Assembly: GCF_000621505.1 (NCBI RefSeq)
Contig: NZ_KK211293.1
Span: 57,208 to 121,207 of the forward strand
Direction of reading: 5' to 3'
From: Ruminiclostridium cellobioparum DSM 1351 = ATCC 15832
GTDB lineage: Bacteria; Bacillota; Clostridia; Acetivibrionales; DSM-1351
Length of the DNA stretch: 64,000 nucleotides
The notes under the pieces: model-generated
The model's database searches: none
What the model was told of the DNA's origin: nothing
What the model saw: the letters and a program-made list of their open reading frames with translations, nothing else
Part shown: piece by piece, positions 46,361-56,097 of the stretch
Numbering within the stretch: the stretch's first letter is position 1
Layout of the letters: the number at the start of each line of letters is the position of its first letter
Position numbers and translations under genes: made by a program

Positions 46361-47524
46361 ATGAGTCATGAGATTTACCTTGACAACAGTGCAACCACCA
46401 AGCCTTATGATGAAGTGGTTCAATATATTGTAGAAGTCAGCAGAAGTTATTACGGAAATCCGTCATCTCTCCACACAAAAGGTATTGAGGCCGAAAACCT
46501 CATAAAGAAGGCAAGGCTGCAGACAGCAAATGTATTAAGAGCAGACCCAAAAGAAATATACTTTACTTCGGGCGGTACCGAATCAAATAATCTGGCAGTG
46601 CTGGGCTATCTGCGTGCAAATCCCAGAGCCGGAAAACATATTATAACAAGTGAGATAGAGCATCCGTCGGTGCTTGAGGTTTTCAAGCATCTGGCTTCGG
46701 AAGGTTTTCGCGTAGATTACATTCCTGTCGATACCCGGGGAACGATAAGACTTGAGGCCCTCCGCAATGCGGTTGACAGTGAGACAGCGCTCATGAGCTT
46801 TATGCTTGCCAATAATGAAGTTGGCGCAATACAGCCCGTTTCGGAAATTGTTAAAATAAGAAAAGAATTATGTCCTTCTGCGGTTATTCACATAGATGCA
46901 GTCCAGGCTTTTGGTAAAATCCCCATATATCCTGCCGGTATGAATATTGAACTTTTATCAATGAGTTCTCATAAAATTCACGGACCTAAGGGAATTGGCG
47001 CTCTGTATGTCAAAAAAGGGGTAAGGATAAAGCCCATTTTATTTGGGGGTGGCCAGGAAACTGCTCTCAGATCCGGAACAGAAAATGTACCCGGAATTTG
47101 CGGGTTTGGTCTGGCAGCTGAAACAACTGCATCTGCCATGGAGGACAACCTCACTAAAGTAAGTGGTTTAAAGGAATTTTTTATCGGGAAGATAAAAGAA
47201 AATTTTGAGGATGCCGTCATAAATTCCTCTGATGAGGCTTTACCTTATATTATAAATGTTTCATTCCCGAATTTGAAATCAGAAGTACTGCTGCATCACC
47301 TTGAACAGAAAGGAATCTTTGTTTCGACGGGTTCGGCCTGCTCCTCGCACAAGAGCAGCCAAAGTCATGTACTCAAAGCTATGGGAGTTTCGGCAAAATA
47401 TATCGACGGTGCGATTCGTTTTAGCTTATCGGCGCAAAATACACCGGAGGAATTGGATACAACCATCAATTCCTTAAAGGAAATTATACCAGTAATAAGT
47501 ATAAAACACAGAGGGAAAGTTTAA
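46361..47524 (+). CDS. Cysteine desulfurase (IscS/NifS family)
   Basis: PLP enzyme that moves sulfur from cysteine to an active-site persulfide for thiolated tRNA, thiamine or Fe-S clusters. The 387-residue protein begins IYLDNSATTKP and has the PLP-binding Lys in SSHKIHGPKGIG (near residue 205) and the catalytic Cys in STGSACSSHKSS (near 327). The spacing of the Cys loop fits the group that works with ThiI. It is 45 bp upstream of thiI, so the likely sulfur acceptor is ThiI. Confidence 0.95.
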   Translation: MSHEIYLDNSATTKPYDEVVQYIVEVSRSYYGNPSSLHTKGIEAENLIKKARLQTANVLRADPKEIYFTSGGTESNNLAVLGYLRANPRAGKHIITSEIEHPSVLEVFKHLASEGFRVDYIPVDTRGTIRLEALRNAVDSETALMSFMLANNEVGAIQPVSEIVKIRKELCPSAVIHIDAVQAFGKIPIYPAGMNIELLSMSSHKIHGPKGIGALYVKKGVRIKPILFGGGQETALRSGTENVPGICGFGLAAETTASAMEDNLTKVSGLKEFFIGKIKENFEDAVINSSDEALPYIINVSFPNLKSEVLLHHLEQKGIFVSTGSACSSHKSSQSHVLKAMGVSAKYIDGAIRFSLSAQNTPEELDTTINSLKEIIPVISIKHRGKV

Positions 47525-47569
47525 TAACAAAGTGAATAAACAGCGCCGTCAATGGCTCGGGAGGGTTAA

Positions 47570-48745
47570 ATGAAAAAAATTATTTTAGTGAGATATGGTG
47601 AGATAATACTTAAAGGTTTAAATAGACCGGTTTTTGAAGACAAGCTGATTGGAAACATCAGAAGTGCTATTTTAAAATCAGGCAATGCCAGAATTTTTAA
47701 ATCCCAGGGCAGAATATATATTGAACCACAGGAAGAAAATTATGATTTTGATTTTGTTCTTCAGAAAATTACCAGAATTTTTGGTGTGGTATCGGTAAGT
47801 CCTGTCTGGAAAATAGATACGGACTATAACCAAATTAAGGCGACGGCGCTAAAGGTGGCGTCCGACCTGGTTGCTCAATACGGATATAAAACCTTCAAAC
47901 TGGAAACCAAAAGAGGAAATAAGAAATTCCCCATGCAGTCTCCTGAAATAAGTGCTGATTTGGGCGGATATATACTTGAGAATATTCCGGGGCTGACAGT
48001 GGATGTGAAGAACCCTGATTTCACAGTTTATTTGGAAGTTAGAGAAAGCTCCTATGTTTATTCAGATATAATTAAAGCTCACGGCGGAATGCCCATGGGT
48101 TCGAACGGGAAAGCAACGCTTCTGCTGTCAGGCGGTATTGACAGTCCGGTTGCAGGCTGGATGATGGGAAAAAGAGGCGTGGAAATTGAAGCCGTCCATT
48201 TTTACAGTTATCCTTACACCAGTGAAAGAGCCAAGCAAAAAGTGGTTGATCTGGCTCAGATATTGTCTCAGTATTGCGGCAAGTTTAAACTTCATGTGGT
48301 TCCGTTTACAGAGATACAGCTTGCAATAAATGACAATTGTCCTGAAGATCAGCTTACAATCATAATGAGACGAATTATGATGCGGATTGCCGAAATAATT
48401 GCACGTAAAACCAATTCAATGGCATTAATAACGGGAGAGAGCATGGGACAGGTGGCAAGCCAGACCATGCAAAGCCTTTATTGCACCGATTCGGCAGTTA
48501 ATATGCCGGTGTTCAGGCCTTTGATCGGAATGGACAAGGTGGAGGTTATAGATATTGCAAGAAAAATAGATACGTTTGAAACCTCGATTTTACCATATGA
48601 GGATTGTTGTACCGTTTTTGTGGCCAAGCATCCGCAAACCAAACCAAAGCTGGAAAAAATAATGAAGTCGGAAGCAGCTGTTGATTTTGAACCGCTTATA
48701 GAGAGAGCGGTTGAAGCGACAGAGGTAATAGTGCTGAAACCTTGA
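47570..48745 (+). CDS. thiI: tRNA 4-thiouridine sulfurtransferase ThiI
   Basis: Adenylates U8 of tRNA and installs sulfur to give 4-thiouridine. The 391-residue protein has the N-terminal ferredoxin-like region, a THUMP domain (about residues 60-165) and the PP-loop ATPase with LLLSGGIDSPVAGWMM (near residue 182). There is no C-terminal rhodanese domain, normal for Firmicutes, where sulfur is passed directly from the desulfurase. GGGAGG precedes ATG 47570. It is the last gene before a terminator. Confidence 0.96.
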   Translation: MKKIILVRYGEIILKGLNRPVFEDKLIGNIRSAILKSGNARIFKSQGRIYIEPQEENYDFDFVLQKITRIFGVVSVSPVWKIDTDYNQIKATALKVASDLVAQYGYKTFKLETKRGNKKFPMQSPEISADLGGYILENIPGLTVDVKNPDFTVYLEVRESSYVYSDIIKAHGGMPMGSNGKATLLLSGGIDSPVAGWMMGKRGVEIEAVHFYSYPYTSERAKQKVVDLAQILSQYCGKFKLHVVPFTEIQLAINDNCPEDQLTIIMRRIMMRIAEIIARKTNSMALITGESMGQVASQTMQSLYCTDSAVNMPVFRPLIGMDKVEVIDIARKIDTFETSILPYEDCCTVFVAKHPQTKPKLEKIMKSEAAVDFEPLIERAVEATEVIVLKP

Positions 48746-48815
48746 TTAGAGAGTAGGATATAAAAAATAGTAATTAGAGTAAAGAGAATAATATGAGTAA
48801 ATGAGTTAATTTAAC

Positions 48816-48868
48816 AAAAGCAGGTAAATGCGGTCGGATATTTCAGGCAGCATAACACCTGCTTTTTT
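48816..48868 (+). terminator. Terminator after thiI
   Basis: AAAAGCAGGT and ACCTGCTTTT pair over a 30-nt loop and end in six T. The rest of the 326-bp gap (48746-49071) holds a second AT-rich dyad (AATGTGAAA/TTTCACATT, 48869-48901) and the operator-like palindrome before the next gene. Confidence 0.7.
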
Positions 48869-49036
48869 AATGTGAAATTTTGTTTAATTTTTTCACATTA
48901 ATAATTATTACATTATGCTGTCGGTTTTAGAATTATATTGTAAAAAGGCAATATTATGTATTATTATGTTATTATAACAGGTTAATTGAATAAAATTTAT
49001 TATTCAAACTGACAGATCAGTATTGATATGATGTAA

Positions 49037-49052
49037 TGACCTCATAAGGTCA
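49037..49052. promoter_or_regulatory. 16-bp perfect dyad TGACCT-N4-AGGTCA
   Basis: Perfect inverted halves TGACCT and AGGTCA around CATA, 19 bp before the start of the truncated metallo-beta-lactamase gene. It looks like an operator for a dimeric regulator. Confidence 0.6.
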
Positions 49053-49071
49053 GGTATTGGAGGATTAAAAT

Positions 49072-49329
49072 ATGAATATCACACATTTGTACGGTAATTT
49101 ATATGAAGCAGTCTTTGATTGCAACGGTCATTATATTAAACAGGTTATTTACTTCATTTTGGAGGGCTCTAAAGCACTGCTTATAGACACAGGCTATAAG
49201 AGCGAGGCCGAAGAACTGAAAAGTTATTTTGACAAAAGGAATATTGAAGCAGAGAAATTTATTATCACCCATTATCATGACGACCATTTTACAGGCCTGA
49301 AAACATTCAGACATGGCCTAGTTTTATAA
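49072..49329 (+). pseudogene. N-terminal fragment of a metallo-beta-lactamase-fold hydrolase
   Basis: Only 85 residues remain of a protein family usually about 250-300 residues long. The fragment has the first strands (LLIDTGYKSEAEEL) and the start of the metal site, THYHDDHFTG, then stops after TFRHGLVL. The later His, Asp and His ligands are missing, and no continuation is visible in any frame before the next gene starts 90 bp on. GGAGG and an operator-like dyad upstream are intact. A deletion joined to the following locus is the simplest explanation, and the fragment is unlikely to be enzymatically active. Confidence 0.8.
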
Positions 49330-49418
49330 TATATTGTATAAAATATTGTATAAAAATGGGCATTTTTGTGTTATTATGATTGTTATATACGAAAGACAAA
49401 CGGGAGGTTAAATTCATA

Positions 49419-50609
49419 ATGCTGTCAAAGTACATAAAAAGGTTAGTGACCGGTTTTATGGTTACAACTTTATCCATAATTCTATCATCAGGCTTTTCAT
49501 ATGCAGAAAATACCGGCAAGGTAACAGTTACAGCCAGCATTTTAAATCTTCGTGAAACACCTGATACCTCTTCAAAAGTTCTGAGTCAATTAAAGAAAGG
49601 CAATCAGCTTAATGTCCTGGAGAATTCCAACGGCTGGTTCAAGGTAACTTCAGAGGGCTTAACCGGCTGGGTTTCGGGAAGTTATGTCAAAAAAATTGAA
49701 GAACAGACTGTTACTGTCCAATACGGCAAAATTACCGGTAATAATGTAAATCTGAGAAAAGGCCCCGGAACGGGTTATGGTGTCATTTCCCAGATGAACA
49801 AAGGTGATGTCCTGACTGTTACTGAGCCATCCGGCAGTTGGTATAAGGTGAAAACCTCTGGCGGTACTGTCGGCTGGGTAAGCAGCTCATACATATCACT
49901 GGATCAGGCAGTAAAGGAATCTTCAGATCAGGCGAAAAGTAAAACTGGGGATAAGATAAAAAGTGACACTGAAAATAAATCCACAAACGGACAAATAAAT
50001 AAACCGGATAATAATCCAGCAGAAAAGAACGGGATGGATAATACCGAAGAAAAACAGACAGGTCAAACTGAAAGCGGACCTGTAAATACTCCGGAAAGCA
50101 AGTCTCCTGACCGGTCCGGAAGCAATTTGGCAAATGAAACTGTTATACCCGGTGAATCTTCAGTATTGACAGGTTCCGAAATGTTATATATGGGAAATTT
50201 TACAGTTTCTGAACTGATAGATTATGCTCAAAGTCTGATTGGGGTAAAATATGTATATGGAGGTAATTCACCGGAAGAAGGTTTTGATTGTTCCGGATTT
50301 ACCAAATATGTTTTTTCCCAGTTCGGCATAAATCTTGAACGGGTGGCTGCCGATCAGGCACAGCAGGGTATTGAGGTCGCCCAGGATGAATTATTGCCGG
50401 GGGATCTTGTATTTTCGGATACCGACGGCGGCAACAATTATATAAACCACGTTGGGATATATATAGGCAATGGTAAGTTCGTCAGTGCAACTTCGGGCTC
50501 TTTATCCGCAAAGGTAACTATATCCGAACTTAACAGCACATACTGGCAGGCTTCATATATGACCGCCAGAAGAATTTTTAAAACTGATTTTCCGGATGGA
50601 AAGATTTAA
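49419..50609 (+). CDS. Secreted SH3-SH3-NlpC/P60 peptidoglycan hydrolase
   Basis: Cell wall endopeptidase of 396 residues. A signal peptide covers residues 1-30 (ending SGFSYA). Two bacterial SH3 domains follow (about 33-92, ILNLRETPDTSSKVL; and 98-158, NNVNLRKGPGTGYGVI), then a Lys/Asn/Ser/Thr-rich linker (about 165-255) and the NlpC/P60 domain (about 263-390) with catalytic Cys in FDCSGFTKYVF and His in NHVGIYIGNG. GGGAGG precedes ATG 49419. It likely cuts stem peptides in peptidoglycan during growth or division. Confidence 0.93.
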   Translation: MLSKYIKRLVTGFMVTTLSIILSSGFSYAENTGKVTVTASILNLRETPDTSSKVLSQLKKGNQLNVLENSNGWFKVTSEGLTGWVSGSYVKKIEEQTVTVQYGKITGNNVNLRKGPGTGYGVISQMNKGDVLTVTEPSGSWYKVKTSGGTVGWVSSSYISLDQAVKESSDQAKSKTGDKIKSDTENKSTNGQINKPDNNPAEKNGMDNTEEKQTGQTESGPVNTPESKSPDRSGSNLANETVIPGESSVLTGSEMLYMGNFTVSELIDYAQSLIGVKYVYGGNSPEEGFDCSGFTKYVFSQFGINLERVAADQAQQGIEVAQDELLPGDLVFSDTDGGNNYINHVGIYIGNGKFVSATSGSLSAKVTISELNSTYWQASYMTARRIFKTDFPDGKI

Positions 50610-50634
50610 TGTTATTATCAGGAGGTTACTATTC

Positions 50635-51099
50635 ATGAGTCATACTTTAACAGAAGAAAACATAAAAAAATTACAGGAAGAATTAGAATACAGAATGACC
50701 GTTAAAAGGGCTGAAATTGCCAGGGAAAAATTAATAGCCGCAGAACACGGAGACAGATCTGAAAATGCCGAATATAAGGAAGCCTGTGAGAGATATACTG
50801 CAAATGACAATAGAATTCAGGAGTTGTTAAATACTATTTCCACTGCAATTGTCGTCGACGGCAGCAGTCAGGACAAATCGGTGCTGGGCATCAACAGCAG
50901 AGCAAGGATAAGGTTTGTTGACGATGATGATGAAGCTGTTGTAACACTGGTAACCACTATGGATATAGATCCTGCTAAAATGCGTATAAGTATAGAATCC
51001 GATCTTGGAAAGGCTCTGACCGGTAAAAAAGCCGGAGCAGTTGTAGAAGTTGATGCTCCCAGCGGAAAATACCCGGTTGAAATATTGGAAATATTGTAG
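50635..51099 (+). CDS. greA: Transcription elongation factor GreA
   Basis: Rescues backtracked RNA polymerase by stimulating transcript cleavage. The 154-residue protein has the N-terminal coiled coil with the acidic tip motif GDRSENAEYKEA near residue 40 and a C-terminal FKBP-like domain (GKKAGAVVEVDAPSGKY). GGAGG precedes ATG 50635; the longer frame from 50596 overlaps the NlpC gene and lacks a binding site. A family paralogue without strict GreA function cannot be excluded, because the conserved LSENAEY is RSENAEY here. Confidence 0.9.
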   Translation: MSHTLTEENIKKLQEELEYRMTVKRAEIAREKLIAAEHGDRSENAEYKEACERYTANDNRIQELLNTISTAIVVDGSSQDKSVLGINSRARIRFVDDDDEAVVTLVTTMDIDPAKMRISIESDLGKALTGKKAGAVVEVDAPSGKYPVEILEIL

Positions 51100-51148
51100 A
51101 ACGGTAATTTTGAGAATGACCTTTGGAAGGGACAGCCGGAAAGGAAAA

Positions 51149-51826
51149 ATGAATAGAGAAGTATATAAAAAGATTGAAAATCATATGCTGGAGACTATGG
51201 ATGACAGTGCTCATGACAGGGAACATATCTACAGAGTACTGTATATGGCTTTGGATATTGCAAAGCATGAAAGCAATGTGGATATGGAAGTCCTGATTGC
51301 CGCCTGCTTGCTTCATGATATCGGAAGAAAGGAGCAGTATCTCAATCCTGCTTTATGCCATGCTCATGTCGGCAGTGAAAAAGCATATAGCTATATGTTG
51401 GATTGCGGCTTTCCGGAACAAAAGGCCTCTCATATTAAAGAATGCATTTTATCCCACAGGTACAGAAGCGATAATCCGCCCGAAAGTATAGAAGCTAAAA
51501 TATTATTTGATGCCGACAAACTTGATGCAACAGGTACCCTTGGCATTGCAAGAACATTGTTTTATAATGCGCTGATATCAGAACCATTATATTCTGTTGA
51601 TGGGAATGGTAACGTCCTGGATGGAAAATATGATAAAGTTCCTTCTTTTTTTCATGAATATAAATATAAGTTGGAAAACATATATGATAAGTTTTATACA
51701 TGCAGAGCAGCTCAAATAGCTCAGGAAAGACAGCTTTCGGCCGTTTCGTTTTATGAGAATATGCTCAAAGAGGTCAAGGCTTGTTACATTAATGGAATCC
51801 CGGATTTAAAAAGCATATTGGAATAA
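51149..51826 (+). CDS. HD domain phosphohydrolase
   Basis: Predicted metal-dependent phosphohydrolase of 225 residues. HD superfamily residues are visible: His in AHDREHIYRVL (near residue 20), the paired HD in ACLLHDIGR (near 55), a further His in LSHRYRSD, and Asp in FDADKLDATGTLG (near 120). That element resembles the YedJ/uncharacterised HD group. ATG 51149 follows GGAAAGGA; the frame opens upstream within greA without a binding site. The substrate, probably a nucleotide, is unknown. Confidence 0.88.
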   Translation: MNREVYKKIENHMLETMDDSAHDREHIYRVLYMALDIAKHESNVDMEVLIAACLLHDIGRKEQYLNPALCHAHVGSEKAYSYMLDCGFPEQKASHIKECILSHRYRSDNPPESIEAKILFDADKLDATGTLGIARTLFYNALISEPLYSVDGNGNVLDGKYDKVPSFFHEYKYKLENIYDKFYTCRAAQIAQERQLSAVSFYENMLKEVKACYINGIPDLKSILE

Positions 51827-51879
51827 GTATTCAAGAAACTTTTTAGTTTCAGGATTTTTTCATTGGAAAAATTAAATCA

Positions 51880-51908
51880 TTGACTAATTATATAAAATTG
51901 ATTATAAT
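51880..51908 (+). promoter_or_regulatory. Promoter of the tyrS T-box transcript
   Basis: TTGACT (51880-51885), 17-bp spacer and TATAAT (51903-51908), about 60 bp ahead of the first T-box helix. Confidence 0.8.
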
Positions 51909-51969
51909 ACATTAAATTAACGCGTTGTGCTAATTAATTTCTTTACAATATTATTTAAAAGTAATGATT

Positions 51970-52300
51970 GAGAAGGAGTAGGAATAAAGTGACCTGACAG
52001 AGAGTTCCCGGAAGGTGAGAGGGGCGTGGAAGCTTATTCCGAATACATCTTATGAACTGCACACCAAAAGGATTTGGTCCGAGTAGGCTGATGCCGGAAG
52101 CTTGCACCCGTTATAGTGCTAGAGTATATACCTTGTTTTTATTTGGCCGCATTATTCCGCTGTTTATTGAATTGTGCTGCTGCGGCACAGGCATTGTACT
52201 TGAAAAGGTTTGTGCCGTGAGGCACTAATAAATTGAGGTGGTAACACGGAGTAACAGCTCTCGTCCTCTGATTTTATATCGGAGGAGGGGGCTTTTTTAT
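51970..52300 (+). ncRNA. Tyrosine T-box riboswitch
   Basis: tRNA-sensing leader upstream of tyrS. The conserved T-box bulge is TGAGGTGGTAACACGG (52234-52249). The competing terminator is formed by the GC-rich stem around CTCTCGTCCTC and GGAGGAGGGGG (52257-52291) ending in TTTTTT. In Stem I the likely specifier sequence is GAATACATC with the codon TAC (52044-52046), which reads tyrosine. Uncharged tRNA-Tyr should bind and favour the antiterminator, turning tyrS on during tyrosine shortage. Confidence 0.93.
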
Positions 52301-52400
52301 TTGCACAATTGCGTAATATGGCATAATTACAGGAATCAACGGGTTAAACAGTGGTAATTCACTGTTTTAATACATTACAATTTATTTATGGAGGCAGCAT

Positions 52401-53669
52401 ATGAAGTCAAGAAAAGAAATACCCGCGGCAAAAGGTGAAATTGAAGCTGGGAACATTGCCGAGCAACTGAAAATAATTATGAAAGGAGTTGAAGAAATAA
52501 TAGGGCTTGAAGACTTGAACAAAAAGCTTCAGAAGTCGAATGAAACAGGCAGGCCGCTGATCATCAAGCTTGGTCTCGATCCATCCGCACCTGATATACA
52601 TTTGGGGCACACTGTGGTGCTGAGAAAAATTAAGCAGTTTCAGGATATGGGACACAAAGCGGTCATAATCATCGGTGATTTTACCGGAATGATCGGTGAT
52701 CCCACGGGAAGATCCAAAACCCGTAAACAATTGACCAGAGATGAAGTGATAGAAAATGCTTTGACTTACCAGAATCAGATTTTTAAAATTCTGGACGAGG
52801 ACAAGACCGAAGTAAGATTCAACAGTGAATGGCTGTCAAAGCTCGACTTTACAGCGGTTATTCAGCTTGCTGCCAGGTGTACTGTTGCAAGGATGCTGGA
52901 GAGAGAGGACTTCAAGAACAGGTTTAAGGAACATGAAAGCATCGGTATTCATGAATTTTTTTATCCGTTGATGCAGGGTTACGATTCTGTAGAGCTGGGT
53001 GCAGATGTTGAAATAGGAGGCACTGAGCAAAGATTCAACATACTGATGGGCAGAGGCCTGCAGAAGGATTACGGGCAGGAAAGCCAGGCAGCTTTATTCA
53101 TGCCCATACTTGAAGGGATTGACGGAGTGGAGAAAATGAGTAAAAGTCTTGGAAACTACGTGGGGATAAACGAGGCTCCGGAGCAGATGTTCGGAAAGCT
53201 GATGTCCATACCAGATAACCTGATAATCAGATACTTTGAACTGGCAACCGATATTCACCCCGATGAGCTGGAGATTTTGCAGGAACAAATAGACAATGAA
53301 AAAGTTAATCCCAGGGATGTAAAGCTGAGCCTGGCTGCTGAAATTACAAAGCTTTACCACGGGGCTGACGCTGCCCAAAGGGCTGTAGAGAATTTCACAA
53401 AAGTATTTCAGAAACGCGAAATGCCCGAGAATATTCCCGAATTCACCTTAGCTGAAACCGATGTTTTAGCGGATGAAACGGGTATAGATATAATAAAATT
53501 ATTGGTTTCAGCAAAACTTGTCTCCAGCAACAGTGAAGCAAGAAGATTGGTAGCTCAGGGAGGAGTCAGGGTCAACGGAGCAAAGCAAACTGACTTTTCC
53601 GGAATGACTCTGAGAGAAGGAGACATTATTCAGGCAGGAAAGCTCAAGTTTATAAAGTTAAAATTTTAG
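52401..53669 (+). CDS. tyrS: Tyrosyl-tRNA synthetase
   Basis: Class I synthetase that charges tRNA-Tyr. The 422-residue protein has HLGH (residues 67-70) as its HIGH motif, KMSKS near residue 245 and a C-terminal S4 RNA-binding domain (about 355-420, [19 protein letters not shown]). The ATG 52401 is preceded by GGAGG. It is controlled by the tyrosine T-box immediately upstream. The N-terminal extension of about 30 residues before the catalytic fold is normal for this subgroup. Confidence 0.97.
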   Translation: MKSRKEIPAAKGEIEAGNIAEQLKIIMKGVEEIIGLEDLNKKLQKSNETGRPLIIKLGLDPSAPDIHLGHTVVLRKIKQFQDMGHKAVIIIGDFTGMIGDPTGRSKTRKQLTRDEVIENALTYQNQIFKILDEDKTEVRFNSEWLSKLDFTAVIQLAARCTVARMLEREDFKNRFKEHESIGIHEFFYPLMQGYDSVELGADVEIGGTEQRFNILMGRGLQKDYGQESQAALFMPILEGIDGVEKMSKSLGNYVGINEAPEQMFGKLMSIPDNLIIRYFELATDIHPDELEILQEQIDNEKVNPRDVKLSLAAEITKLYHGADAAQRAVENFTKVFQKREMPENIPEFTLAETDVLADETGIDIIKLLVSAKLVSSNSEARRLVAQGGVRVNGAKQTDFSGMTLREGDIIQAGKLKFIKLKF

Positions 53670-53745
53670 GATAACAGTTATTGAAAATTTTAATTGAAGC
53701 TTTAAAATTAATTGCGAGAGGTAATTTCATATGGATTCAGACGGG

Positions 53746-53811
53746 TATTATTACAAGCCGCTGCGGAGGATATTGTCAGAACAATCACCGCAGCGGCCTG
53801 TAATATTTTCA
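53746..53811 (+). terminator. Terminator after tyrS
   Basis: TATTACAAGCCGCTGCGG and CCGCAGCGGCCTGTAATA pair almost perfectly over a 21-nt loop and end in TTTT. The stem also covers a 33-codon frame that I do not call as a gene. Confidence 0.8.
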
Positions 53812-53904
53812 CAATATTTAAAACCTACTTAATCAATAGAAATATTATCAGAACCTTAATAATATTATAGTACAGGTATATAGGAAAATACAGATGGGAT
53901 AAAC

Positions 53905-55335
53905 ATGAAGATACCGATTGACAATAAAAAATCAGACCATATAAGTATGCTGATCAGAAGCAGGCGAAGGACAGTATTGTTCTGCATTGCCTTCATTTTA
54001 GTTGTTGCAGTGACTGTAAACTTAGTATCTTTATTAAATTCATGCAGGAAACTTTCATATAACTATTTTTACGACGGTGTTTATATGGATGGAATAAAAC
54101 TTGCCGGTTTATCCAAAGCAGAAGCTCTCAGGCAACTTGAAATGGAATTTCAAAGGAACTATAAGCAGACCTCAATAGATTTGCTCTATGAAGATAATAC
54201 CTGGACTATACCCTTGAGCAGTATTGATTTTAATTTTGATTTTGAAACCGCAATAAATAACGCATACAAACTGGGACGGTCAGGCAGTTGGTTCAGCAGG
54301 ACAAAAACTATCAGGCAGTTAAAAAAGACACCTGTTAACCTTGTGGTGGGGGCAAAATATGACAGGGCAAAACTCAATAAATATCTGACAAAAATAAAAA
54401 GACAGATTGATTTTTCAGCTTCAAACTCCACATACGATTATAATTGTGGTAAAATAATATATACGAGCGATGTAAACGGCAAAAAACTTGATATTGATAC
54501 AAATACAAAGTTGATAGAGGGCAGGCTGTTAAACAGGGATTTTAGTGATATCTGTCTGTCTATAGAGATAATTAAACCATTAATTACCCTTGCGGATGTA
54601 AAGGAGATAAAAGATGTTCTGGGTGTTTTCACTACCAGATTCAGCTCCTATAATTACAGCAGAGCTCACAATATAGAGCTGGCAGGCAAAAAAATAAATA
54701 ATTATTTAGTGCTTCCGGGAGAAGAATTCTCAATGGATGATGCTCTTGGTCCCAGAACTCCTTCGAATGGCTACATGCAGGCACCCATAATAATGAGAAA
54801 CCGGTTTGTGTCAGGAACCGGCGGAGGTGTCTGTCAGGTGGCTACAACCTTGTATAATGCAATTTTGTTATCATATATGGAGGTTACGAAACGGGTACAT
54901 CATTCAATTCCTCTGGGCTATGTTCCTCCAGGTCAGGATGCAACAATTTCTGAAGGATACATAGACTTGAAATTTAGGAATAACAGGGATTATACTATTT
55001 GTATTGCAACTGAAGTAAGAGACAGTACTGTTACAGTAAAAATTATTGGCAGAAAAAAGCCGGGAGAGTCACTTAATGCTGTATTGCGCCCGGTTATTGT
55101 AGAGGAATACAATCCACCCGAGCCGGAATATGTTATTAATAATAGTCTGTCAAATGACGAAGTACAAATAAGAGTAAAAGAAAGAAAAGGTTTTAAAGTA
55201 GTTTTATACAGAGATACCTACAACGAGCAGAGAGCATTAATTAACAGTGAAGTTATCAGTCAGGATATATATAAACCGGTGCGGGGACAGCTTGCTGTAA
55301 GTAAAAAAACATATGAATCCCTGAAGAATAATTAG
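53905..55335 (+). CDS. VanW family protein with peptidoglycan-binding-like domain
   Basis: Membrane-anchored protein of 476 residues (YoaR-like). One membrane segment near residues 25-46 (TVLFCIAFILVVAVTVNLV) is followed by an extracellular PG_binding_4-type region (about 60-225) and the VanW domain (about 235-370) with FSMDDALGPRTPSNGY, GGGVCQVATTLYNA and FRNNRDYTICI. The C-terminus has a G5-like beta-rich part. VanW was first seen in vancomycin resistance clusters but its reaction is unknown, and the protein here has no van genes nearby. It follows tyrS, separated by a terminator. Confidence 0.9.
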   Translation: MKIPIDNKKSDHISMLIRSRRRTVLFCIAFILVVAVTVNLVSLLNSCRKLSYNYFYDGVYMDGIKLAGLSKAEALRQLEMEFQRNYKQTSIDLLYEDNTWTIPLSSIDFNFDFETAINNAYKLGRSGSWFSRTKTIRQLKKTPVNLVVGAKYDRAKLNKYLTKIKRQIDFSASNSTYDYNCGKIIYTSDVNGKKLDIDTNTKLIEGRLLNRDFSDICLSIEIIKPLITLADVKEIKDVLGVFTTRFSSYNYSRAHNIELAGKKINNYLVLPGEEFSMDDALGPRTPSNGYMQAPIIMRNRFVSGTGGGVCQVATTLYNAILLSYMEVTKRVHHSIPLGYVPPGQDATISEGYIDLKFRNNRDYTICIATEVRDSTVTVKIIGRKKPGESLNAVLRPVIVEEYNPPEPEYVINNSLSNDEVQIRVKERKGFKVVLYRDTYNEQRALINSEVISQDIYKPVRGQLAVSKKTYESLKNN

Positions 55336-55395
55336 GATGATGCTGATTTCAAAGTTTAAATTATAAAATATACATATGATTAGGGGTATGTCGTA

Positions 55396-56079
55396 ATGAA
55401 TGATTTACTTTATAACAAAAAAGTTATGTGTCCTGTTTGCAACAGAGAAATACAAGTAACCAAGGTCAAAACCAAGGGGTGCAAGGTTAAAGCAAGAGAT
55501 ACTGATATGTGTGTGCATTATGAGGACTTAAATGTACTTTTTTATGATGTATGGGTTTGTGAAAATTGCGGGTATGCCGCCCTTCAAGACAAATTCGAGG
55601 GATTGTTTACCAGAGATATTGCTGCAATAAAGGATAAAATATCAAAGAACTGGGTAAAAAGAAGCTTTACAGGTGAAAGAGACGTAGACAAGGCTATTGA
55701 GGCATTTAAGCTTGCACTTTTGAACTTGAAAGTTAGAAATGCAAAATCCAGCGAGCTTGCCAAGGTTTGCCTCAGAATTGCATGGCTTTACAGAGATAAA
55801 GAGGATACAAAAAAAGAAACCGAGTTTTTGAATTTTGCCTTAAATTCCTACAATGATGCTTATTCCAAGGAACGGTTCCCTCTGGACAAGCTGGATGAAT
55901 TTACCTGTATGTACATAATTGCCGAGCTTTTCAGAAGAGTGGGCAAGCTGGATGAATCCATACAATGGTTCAGCCGTATAGTAGCATCACCGCAAGCCCG
56001 AAGCAATCCAAAACTAATAGATATGGCACGTGATCAGTATCAGCTGGCAAAGGACCAGCTGGCTGAAGCAAATGCCTAA
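55396..56079 (+). CDS. DUF2225 family protein
   Basis: Cytosolic protein of 227 residues and unknown function. The N-terminal part has two CxxC pairs, MCPVCNRE and WVCENCGYAA, which suggest a zinc site, separated by KVKARDTDMCVHYEDLN. The rest (about 85-225) is a run of TPR-like helical pairs (EAFKLALLNL, YIIAELFRRVGKLDESIQWFSRIV). This DUF2225 architecture is common in Clostridia. GGGG precedes ATG 55396. It is 18 bp upstream of the AIR-synthase-like gene and probably co-transcribed. Confidence 0.9.
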   Translation: MNDLLYNKKVMCPVCNREIQVTKVKTKGCKVKARDTDMCVHYEDLNVLFYDVWVCENCGYAALQDKFEGLFTRDIAAIKDKISKNWVKRSFTGERDVDKAIEAFKLALLNLKVRNAKSSELAKVCLRIAWLYRDKEDTKKETEFLNFALNSYNDAYSKERFPLDKLDEFTCMYIIAELFRRVGKLDESIQWFSRIVASPQARSNPKLIDMARDQYQLAKDQLAEANA

Positions 56080-56097
56080 AGGAGATATGTTGTTATA

